Source: Brotonthovivens ammoniilytica (lineage in GTDB: Bacteria > Bacillota > Clostridia > Lachnospirales > Lachnospiraceae). From it: a DNA stretch of 64,000 bases. The DNA lies in the NCBI RefSeq assembly GCF_025566885.1, contig NZ_JAOQJQ010000002.1, positions 186,001-250,000 of the forward strand. The letters run 5' to 3'. A model generated the notes under the pieces. The model was not told the DNA's origin. It made no database searches and was given only the letters and a program-made list of their open reading frames with translations. The number at the start of each line of letters is the position of its first letter. Within the stretch, counting starts at the first letter, position 1. The translations under genes were made by a program, and so were the position numbers. Shown here one piece after another: positions 58,382-64,000 of this stretch.

Positions 58382-59436
58382 TTTTGAATCCGGGTTCCAC
58401 ATCTACAAAAATTGCTGTTTATGAAGATGAAAATCAATTATTTGTAGAAAGTATTTCTCATTCGGCAGATGAGATTGCCAAGTATGATCTGATTATAGAT
58501 CAGTTTGAATTTCGTAAGGATATGATTCTTGAGGTTTTAAAAGAAAAGGGAATAGAGCTTGCATCTCTGACTGGGATTGTTGCCCGGGGAGGTCTTCTTC
58601 CGCCATTAAAAGCGGGGGCATACCAAGTAAATGATGATATGGTTTGGCAGCTGAAAAATAAACCGGCAATGGAACATGCATCCAATCTGGGGGCTGTGAT
58701 TGCGGATGCTATTGCAAAGCCTCTGGGGATTCCTGCGTTTATTTATGACGGAGTTACAGTGGACGAAATGCTTCCTATTTTAAAATTGACTGGTCTGAAA
58801 GAAATTAAGCGTAAGGGAATCGGACACAATCTAAATACACGGGCAGCAGCTATGCGCTATGCAAGAGAAAATAATAAGACTTATGCAGACTGTAAATTGA
58901 TTGTTGTGCATCTTGGAGGCGGTATCTCTGTAACGCTTCAGTATGGCGGAAAAGTAGCTGATATTATCAATGATGAGGACGGACCGTTCGCACCGGAGCG
59001 CGCAGGAGGTCTTCCTTCTCAGTCATTGGTGAAGTATATTGAGGAGACAGGTATTTCTACAAAGGATATGCTTAAAAAAATGAAAAGCCGCGGCGGATTG
59101 GTTTCTTATCTGGGTGTAAATGACAGCAGAGAAGTTGAAAAGATGATTGCAGAGGGGAATCAGGAAGCGAAGCTTGTATATGATGCCATGGCTTTAAATG
59201 TGGCAAGAAAAATAGGAGAAGAGGCAGCCACTGTTTCTGGTGATGTGGAAGCGGTGATTTTAACCGGCGGCATTGCTTATTCAGAATATTTTACCAGCGA
59301 AGTAAAGAAATATTCTGAGTGGATAGCCCCTGTAATTGTTTATCCGGGAGAAAATGAGATGGAATCTCTGGCTTTAGGAGGACTGCGGGTGCTGCGGGGG
59401 CAGGAACAGGCCCATGAATTTGTAAAACAGGCATAG
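58366..59436 (+). CDS. buk: Butyrate kinase
   Basis: A 356-residue acetate-kinase-fold (ASKHA) enzyme that makes ATP from butyryl phosphate. N-terminal phosphate loop LLILNPGSTSTKIAVYEDE, GIVARGGLLPPLKAGAYQVN, IVVHLGGGISVTLQYGGK, and AVILTGGIAYSEYF. AGGAGG lies 10 bases before the ATG. No phosphotransbutyrylase gene is present in the window; a branched-chain or other acyl kinase is possible. Confidence 0.93.
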   Translation: MEKLLILNPGSTSTKIAVYEDENQLFVESISHSADEIAKYDLIIDQFEFRKDMILEVLKEKGIELASLTGIVARGGLLPPLKAGAYQVNDDMVWQLKNKPAMEHASNLGAVIADAIAKPLGIPAFIYDGVTVDEMLPILKLTGLKEIKRKGIGHNLNTRAAAMRYARENNKTYADCKLIVVHLGGGISVTLQYGGKVADIINDEDGPFAPERAGGLPSQSLVKYIEETGISTKDMLKKMKSRGGLVSYLGVNDSREVEKMIAEGNQEAKLVYDAMALNVARKIGEEAATVSGDVEAVILTGGIAYSEYFTSEVKKYSEWIAPVIVYPGENEMESLALGGLRVLRGQEQAHEFVKQA

Positions 59437-59553
59437 TTATCGTTAATAAGTTTCGGGGTGATCAGGGAGCAGGAACAGTTATCCGGCGGTCCTGGTCACT
59501 TTTATATTAAAAAAAATTCTCACATTTACTGGAAAAGAAAAATGTGTATACCC

Positions 59554-59582
59554 TTGACATTTCCAGGAAAAAAATGTATTCT
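59554..59582 (+). promoter_or_regulatory. Promoter of the DUF3793-flavodoxin pair
   Basis: TTGACA (59554-59559), 17 bases, TATTCT (59577-59582). Confidence 0.7.
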
Positions 59583-59590
59583 CATTAATA

Positions 59591-59606
59591 GTTAGTAGAG
59601 ACTAAC
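59591..59606. promoter_or_regulatory. Operator 1, GTTAG-N6-CTAAC
   Basis: Inverted repeat GTTAG/CTAAC spaced by six bases just after the -10 box. The half-sites recall metal-responsive DtxR/MntR-type sites. A second copy lies 67 bases on. Confidence 0.6.
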
Positions 59607-59610
59607 CATT

Positions 59611-59647
59611 CGGATTTTTACCGGAACCGTGGTAAAAGTCTTTTTCT
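59611..59647 (+). terminator. Leader hairpin with T run (possible attenuator)
   Basis: GATTTTTACC / GGTAAAAGTC stem with loop GGAACCGT (one mismatch) and CTTTTTC, between the two operators and before the gene. Confidence 0.55.
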
Positions 59648-59657
59648 TTCATTGCTG

Positions 59658-59673
59658 GTTAGGCAAAACTAAC
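59658..59673. promoter_or_regulatory. Operator 2, GTTAG-N6-CTAAC
   Basis: GTTAGGCAAAACTAAC, same arms and spacing as operator 1, 30 bases before the DUF3793 gene. Confidence 0.6.
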
Positions 59674-59702
59674 TAATATAATAAATTTGGAGAGGAAGCG
59701 CA

Positions 59703-60272
59703 ATGGAACGTGGAGGGAGAGAGTCATTTCGACAGATATTAATCCGGTTTTGTGCCCCTACACTGGCAGGATTAAAGTGTTCAAATATGATGTCATGTCT
59801 GATTACAGGAGAAATTCTACAGGAAATGGAACTTGTTAGAGCGGAGCTGATAAAAAAGGGAGTATTGATTGATATCTTGTATCAAACTCCAGACCGGATG
59901 CTGATTCTTGTATATCGGAAATCTGCGCTGGCAGAAATTTTAAAAACAAATGTTTACCAGCAGTTTCTTAGAGAATTTGGCTATTGTGATTTTGAATGTG
60001 TTCATGCTCTTCGGCGTCTTAAAGCCAGAATCGCCGCGGATGGCGGACAGTTTCCACATGAAATTGGCGTATTTTTAGGATATCCTCTGGAGGATATCCG
60101 AGGATTTATTGAAAACAAAGGCAGAAACGGACTTTGCTGCGGTGACTGGAAAGTGTACCATGAGCCGGAAAAAGCAAAAAAGATGTTTGCAAAGCTGCAG
60201 AAATGCAGAGATGTATATATTCGATTGTTTCAAGACGGCAGAAGTGTCATGCAGTTGACAGTTCCCGTTTAA
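59703..60272 (+). CDS. DUF3793 family protein
   Basis: A 189-residue protein. FCAPTLAGLKCSNMMSCL at the start, then FPHEIGVFLGYPLEDIRGFIENKG and CGDWKVYHEPEKAKKMFAKLQKCRDVY are DUF3793 hallmarks. Function unknown; the family commonly precedes flavodoxin genes in Clostridia and is thought to be linked to iron or heme supply. Here it is followed by a flavodoxin after 31 bases. GGAGAGGAAG precedes the ATG. Confidence 0.9.
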   Translation: MERGGRESFRQILIRFCAPTLAGLKCSNMMSCLITGEILQEMELVRAELIKKGVLIDILYQTPDRMLILVYRKSALAEILKTNVYQQFLREFGYCDFECVHALRRLKARIAADGGQFPHEIGVFLGYPLEDIRGFIENKGRNGLCCGDWKVYHEPEKAKKMFAKLQKCRDVYIRLFQDGRSVMQLTVPV

Positions 60273-60303
60273 ATATTAATTTTCAGAAAGAAAGAGGTAG
60301 AAA

Positions 60304-60726
60304 ATGAAAGCAGCAGTTGTTTATTGGAGTGGAACAGGCAATACAGCAGCAATGGCAATGCAGATTGCAGAAGGGATAAAGGAAAATGGAGCAGATGTAG
60401 ATTTATTTTCCTCTTCCGAATTTGCAGCGGATATGATGGATCAGTATGAGGGGATTGCATTTGGCTGCCCGTCTATGGGGGATGAGCAGTTGGAAGAGTG
60501 CGAGTTTGAACCAATGTTTGAATCCTGCAGGGAAAAATTAAAAGGGAAAAAAATTGCCCTGTTCGGTTCCTATGGATGGGGAGACGGCGAATGGATGCGG
60601 AACTGGGAGGACGCCTGCAGAGCCGATGGCGCAGTGCTGATAGATGATGGCTGTATTTGCTGCAATGCGCCGGATGAAGCGGCAGCAGAGGCGTGCCGCA
60701 GTCTTGGAAAATCGCTGGCAGCTTAA
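60304..60726 (+). CDS. Flavodoxin
   Basis: A 140-residue short-chain flavodoxin, an FMN electron carrier that often replaces ferredoxin when iron is scarce. FMN phosphate loop SGTGNTAAMA near residue 10; AFGCPSMGDEQLEE and FGSYGWGDGEWM contribute the flavin-stacking aromatic residues. GAAAGAGG precedes the ATG. With the duplicated operators upstream, control by metal availability is likely. Confidence 0.95.
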   Translation: MKAAVVYWSGTGNTAAMAMQIAEGIKENGADVDLFSSSEFAADMMDQYEGIAFGCPSMGDEQLEECEFEPMFESCREKLKGKKIALFGSYGWGDGEWMRNWEDACRADGAVLIDDGCICCNAPDEAAAEACRSLGKSLAA

Positions 60727-60796
60727 AAATAGACGTAACACGATATACAAAAAACTGTTTCATACAAAATCCTGTGTAAAAGAAGGACCGGAATCT

Positions 60797-61972
60797 TTAA
60801 ATGCCCGGTCCTTCTTTTTTGGTGTAGTGTCCCGTTAAATCCAGACGCTGGATTCCAAGATAATCCTTGGTGCATAGGCAGATTCCTCCAAGAAGGACTG
60901 CTTTGTCCTGGAGCATAGAAGGCAGCAGGGTACAGTGTTCTTTCATACGTGTTTTAAGTCCCAGGCTGATTCTTTTAATGCAGTCAGGAATCTGGCTTGT
61001 GATCCGGCAGTTTAGTACAATAACTTCCGGATTAAACAGATTTAAAAGATTATTGATGCAGATAACCATAAATTCTTCAAATTGGTATAAAATTTCCAGA
61101 GCCTTGGGTGAACCGTCCAGGCAGGCTGATATAAAATTTTCTACAGAACTGCTGGCAAGTCCTGCCAGGTCACAGTAATCCTGCACAACAGCCTGTTCAG
61201 AGGCATATTGTTCTAGACAGCCCCGGTTTCCACAGGGGCATGGACGGCCGTTTCGCTGGACGATGGAGTGGCCAAATTCGCCGGCCTTACCGTTGTATCC
61301 TAAAAACAGCTGGTCCTGAATCATAATTCCCACGCCGATCCCGGAGTGAATACTGACCATAATCATACTGCTTTTATGGGAACAAAAGGTATGTTCTCCC
61401 AGAGCGCAGAGATTTGCTTCATTTTCAAGAAGAACAGGAACATGAAAGCGGTTAGATAATACATCTGAAAAAGGAAGATTTTCATACGGGGAATAGGGGC
61501 AGAATGTGATTTCGTTCCGATAGACAGTTCCGTGGACTGCAATGCAGATTCTTGCCAGCCGGCCGGGCCCCCGAAATGATTTCAGAGCATTTTCTATATA
61601 GGAAATCAATGCAGGCAGAATTTTATCCCGTGACGCGGCGGCGGGGTATTCAAAAAATTCCTGGTGGCTGCCAAGAAGATCGGCGCACATTATGGCAATA
61701 ATATTCTGGGTTAAGTTAATACAAATATGAAAAGCCTGTTCCTGCCGTATTTGAAATAATATGGCCTTCCTGCCCTGAGAGGAAGCTGCACTTCCGGCTT
61801 CACAAATCAGGTTCTGCTGGTTTAAATCTTCGGTGATTGCTGAGATTGTGGCTCTGGTGAGCCCAAGTTTTTTTGAAATATCAGCTCTGGAAATGGAACC
61901 ATTCTGGAGAATGGTTTCAAGCACCAGGCGGCTGTTGATATCGCGGATTAATTCATTGCTTCCTGTTTGCAT
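60797..61972 (-). CDS. xylR: ROK-family xylose repressor (XylR)
   Basis: A 391-residue repressor: winged HTH at about 5-70 (LVLETILQNGSISRADISKKLGLTRATISAITEDL), then a ROK sugar-kinase-like domain. The zinc motif is CPCGNRGCLEQYAS. ATP-site residues are partly lost, as usual in regulators. Divergent from xylB, and a 25-base inverted repeat of the XylR type lies in between. It would repress xylB without xylose. Confidence 0.88.
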   Translation of the reverse strand: MQTGSNELIRDINSRLVLETILQNGSISRADISKKLGLTRATISAITEDLNQQNLICEAGSAASSQGRKAILFQIRQEQAFHICINLTQNIIAIMCADLLGSHQEFFEYPAAASRDKILPALISYIENALKSFRGPGRLARICIAVHGTVYRNEITFCPYSPYENLPFSDVLSNRFHVPVLLENEANLCALGEHTFCSHKSSMIMVSIHSGIGVGIMIQDQLFLGYNGKAGEFGHSIVQRNGRPCPCGNRGCLEQYASEQAVVQDYCDLAGLASSSVENFISACLDGSPKALEILYQFEEFMVICINNLLNLFNPEVIVLNCRITSQIPDCIKRISLGLKTRMKEHCTLLPSMLQDKAVLLGGICLCTKDYLGIQRLDLTGHYTKKEGPGI

Positions 61973-62011
61973 AGCAGCTCCTTTTTAATAGGTTTACAAA
62001 AAGTATAACAT

Positions 62012-62036
62012 AGTTTGTTTAGAGAGTAAACAAACT
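62012..62036. promoter_or_regulatory. XylR operator
   Basis: Perfect 10-base arms AGTTTGTTTA and TAAACAAACT around GAGAG. It closely matches the known Firmicute XylR box and sits just upstream of the xylB -35. Confidence 0.88.
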
Positions 62037-62038
62037 TC

Positions 62039-62067
62039 TTGACCATGGGTATACCCCGTGCTATAGT
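62039..62067 (+). promoter_or_regulatory. xylB promoter
   Basis: TTGACC (62039-62044), 17 bases, TATAGT (62062-62067). The spacer contains the palindrome GGGTATACCC. Confidence 0.7.
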
Positions 62068-62124
62068 GAAAATAATAAAACACAATTTTAAAGAGTGATA
62101 AAAGAGAACAGAGGAGGTAACTGT

Positions 62125-63597
62125 ATGTTATATATCGGGGTTGATCTAGGAACATCTGCAGTAAAACTGCTGTTGATGGATGAAAAAGGTAAAATACATA
62201 ATATTGTATCTAAAGAATATCCGCTGCACTTTCCACGGCCGGGCTGGTCAGAGCAGAATCCTGAAGACTGGTATGCACAGACAATAGAAGGTATCAGAGA
62301 GCTTACGGCCGGATGTGAGAAAGAGCAGGTTGCAGGTATTAGTTTTGGCGGCCAGATGCACGGACTGGTGATTCTTGACAGGGATGACCGGGTGATCCGG
62401 CCGGCGATTTTATGGAATGATGGCAGAACTGCTTTGGAAACGGATTATCTGAATCAGGAGATTGGAAAAGATAAGTTATCCCAATATACGGCTAATATTG
62501 CATTTGCTGGATTTACTGCTCCTAAAATACTCTGGATTAAAAAACATGAACCTGAAAATTTTGCGGCTATTGCCAAAATAATGCTGCCGAAAGACTATCT
62601 TGCTTACCGCCTGTCAGGAAGTTTTTGTACAGACGTATCAGATGCCTCAGGAATGCTTTTGTTCGATGTAAAGAATAAATGCTGGTCAAAAGAAATGATG
62701 GAAATCTGCGGGGTAAGAGAAGACCAGCTGGCAAAGATTTATGAAAGCTATGAGGTGGTAGGAACATTAAAAGAAAGTGTTGCGGAAAAGCTTGGTTTAT
62801 CTTTGGGTGTTAAAGTGATAGCCGGTGCGGGAGACAATGCCGCTGCTGCGGTGGGGACAGGAACAGTTGGCGGCGGAACCTGTAATCTTTCTCTTGGTAC
62901 AAGCGGAACCATATTTATTGCCAGTGAAAAATTCGGAGTAGATTCTAACAATGCCCTGCATTCCTTTGCTCATGCCGATGGAAACTATCATCTGATGGGC
63001 TGTATGCTTTCGGCAGCATCATGCAATAAGTGGTGGATGGAGGAGATTCTGCAGACAAATGACTTTGCGGCAGAGCAGGCGAAGATAAAGAAACAGGGAA
63101 AGAATCATGTATTTTTCCTTCCATATCTGATGGGAGAACGTTCTCCCCACAACGATCCAAGTGCACGGGGGACGTTTATCGGCCTGACGATGGATTCAAC
63201 CAGGGTGGATATGACGCAGGCTGTTCTTGAGGGAGTTACGTTTGCATTAAGAGATTCCTTTGAAGTGGCAAAGTCACTTGGGATTCAGATTCAGAGAACT
63301 AAGATCTGCGGGGGCGGCGCGAAAAGTCCTCTCTGGAGACAGATGGTTGCGGATATTTTCAATGTAAAAGTAGACCTGATTGAAAGTGAAGAGGGTCCCG
63401 GCTATGGCGCGGCTATGCTGGCTGCAGTGGGCTGCGGTGAATTTTCGTCGGTGCAGGAGGCTGCGGATAAGCTGGTGAAAGTTGTAGAGACGGTAGAACC
63501 GGACCCGGAAACTGCCGCTTTGTATGAAGATAAGTATCAGAAATTCAGACAGATCTATCCGGCGGTAAAGGGGCTGTTTTCTGTCTTGGATAACTAA
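62125..63597 (+). CDS. xylB: Xylulokinase
   Basis: A 490-residue FGGY-family kinase that phosphorylates D-xylulose. Start MLYIGVDLGTSAVKLLLMDE with GGAGG upstream; an earlier in-frame ATG is less likely. Key blocks: FGGQMHGLVILDRD, the catalytic Asp region AGAGDNAAAAVGTGTVGGG, and GGGAKSPLWRQMVADIF near the C-terminus. Xylose isomerase is not in the window; it may be elsewhere or beyond the edge. Confidence 0.95.
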   Translation: MLYIGVDLGTSAVKLLLMDEKGKIHNIVSKEYPLHFPRPGWSEQNPEDWYAQTIEGIRELTAGCEKEQVAGISFGGQMHGLVILDRDDRVIRPAILWNDGRTALETDYLNQEIGKDKLSQYTANIAFAGFTAPKILWIKKHEPENFAAIAKIMLPKDYLAYRLSGSFCTDVSDASGMLLFDVKNKCWSKEMMEICGVREDQLAKIYESYEVVGTLKESVAEKLGLSLGVKVIAGAGDNAAAAVGTGTVGGGTCNLSLGTSGTIFIASEKFGVDSNNALHSFAHADGNYHLMGCMLSAASCNKWWMEEILQTNDFAAEQAKIKKQGKNHVFFLPYLMGERSPHNDPSARGTFIGLTMDSTRVDMTQAVLEGVTFALRDSFEVAKSLGIQIQRTKICGGGAKSPLWRQMVADIFNVKVDLIESEEGPGYGAAMLAAVGCGEFSSVQEAADKLVKVVETVEPDPETAALYEDKYQKFRQIYPAVKGLFSVLDN

Positions 63598-63611
63598 TTG
63601 CGGAGGATTTC

Positions 63612-64000
63612 ATGAAAATATATAAAATAACAGACACTGCTTTTCAAAAGTATGGGAAAGTAATCAGTGGTATAGATGTATCAGGAATTTTAAAAGCTAT
63701 GGAGATGGCTCCGTGCCCGGAAGATGTGGTGTATGTGGCTTCTGAACCGAAACTAGAAGCCGCTGAAGGCTCAGAACTAATAGAAAAAAGCCTGTTCGGT
63801 GGTATGCCGGCCCAGATCGGATACTGTAACGGACATAATAAAAAATTGAATGCGCTGGAGTATCACAGAAGCTCAGAGATTAATATTATGGCTACGGATG
63901 CAGTGTTTATGCTGGGGCTTGAACAGGATATTGAAGAAGAGGGGACTTACGATACCTCTAAGGTGGAAGTGTTTTTTGCGCCTAAAGGAAGTGTTATTGA
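63612..64000 (+). CDS. DUF4867 family protein, N-terminal part (cut by window end)
   Basis: The frame is open for 129 codons to the window edge. MKIYKITDTAFQKYGKVISG opens it, with CGGAGG upstream, and it continues GMPAQIGYCNGHNKKLNALEYHRSSEIN, a cupin-like block. ALEYHRSSEIN and the following acidic stretch match DUF4867, which is often found beside sugar genes. It probably shares the xylB transcript (15-base gap). Function unknown; a sugar isomerase or epimerase-type cupin role is a guess. Confidence 0.78.
   Translation, partial: MKIYKITDTAFQKYGKVISGIDVSGILKAMEMAPCPEDVVYVASEPKLEAAEGSELIEKSLFGGMPAQIGYCNGHNKKLNALEYHRSSEINIMATDAVFMLGLEQDIEEEGTYDTSKVEVFFAPKGSVI

Overview
The window looks like chromosomal DNA from a spore-forming, anaerobic, low-to-moderate GC Clostridia, most like a gut Lachnospiraceae. 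The signs are spoVT, a meso-diaminopimelate-type MurE beside DapF, butyrate kinase, a DUF3793 protein, Rrf2/CymR-style cysteine control, 2-hydroxyacyl-CoA dehydratase parts, many iron-sulfur flavoproteins, and strong AGGAGG ribosome sites. No prophage, insertion sequence, CRISPR array or rRNA was seen. There is one tRNA gene (Pro, anticodon CGG).

Layout. 0-6.9 kb: a Sir2 tail, DUF951, the rpsF-ssb-rpsR operon, a degenerate serine-recombinase domain, MarR facing a citrate synthase gene, a PutP-type symporter and an aldo/keto reductase. 7.0-7.6 kb: an unusual purine-rich non-coding tract. 7.8-16.4 kb: a sugar locus with an ABC binding protein and two permeases (no ATPase), two class II aldolases, an ADP-dependent sugar kinase, an RpiR regulator and a PfkB kinase. 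16.4-26.1 kb: murE-dapF, small redox genes, a family 4 uracil-DNA glycosylase, spoVT-tcdA-YhaO-like-YhaN-like, and glycerol-1-phosphate dehydrogenase. 26.3-34.5 kb: a PucR regulator divergent from a soluble iron-sulfur flavoprotein reductase system, then Rrf2, tRNA-Pro and an orphan NuoE-like protein. 34.6-34.9 kb: a strong candidate non-coding RNA with a perfect consensus promoter and a terminator. 35-46.7 kb: MATE, LysR plus a URO-D family protein, a di-TOBE molybdopterin-binding protein, HSP20 under a CIRCE element, a Nudix hydrolase, and CymR-like-metY-cysK.

46.8-53.8 kb holds the most distinctive system. A three-domain acyl-AMP ligase / carrier protein / thioester reductase is tightly coupled to a split 2-hydroxyacyl-CoA dehydratase set (DUF2229 protein, HgdB-like protein, BadF-type activase), with a TetR regulator divergent. 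The sequence suggests acid activation, carrier loading and reduction to an aldehyde or alcohol, joined to ATP-driven low-potential electron chemistry. Ether-lipid or plasmalogen-type metabolism is one testable idea, because the dehydratase-type domains are those of the anaerobic plasmalogen / glycerol ester reductase proteins.

53.9-64 kb: tandem XRE regulators, an OxlT-like MFS transporter facing a second PucR-type regulator, butyrate kinase, a metal-responsive-looking DUF3793-flavodoxin pair with duplicated operators, and a XylR (ROK)-xylB locus with a textbook-like palindromic operator, running into a DUF4867 gene cut by the window end.
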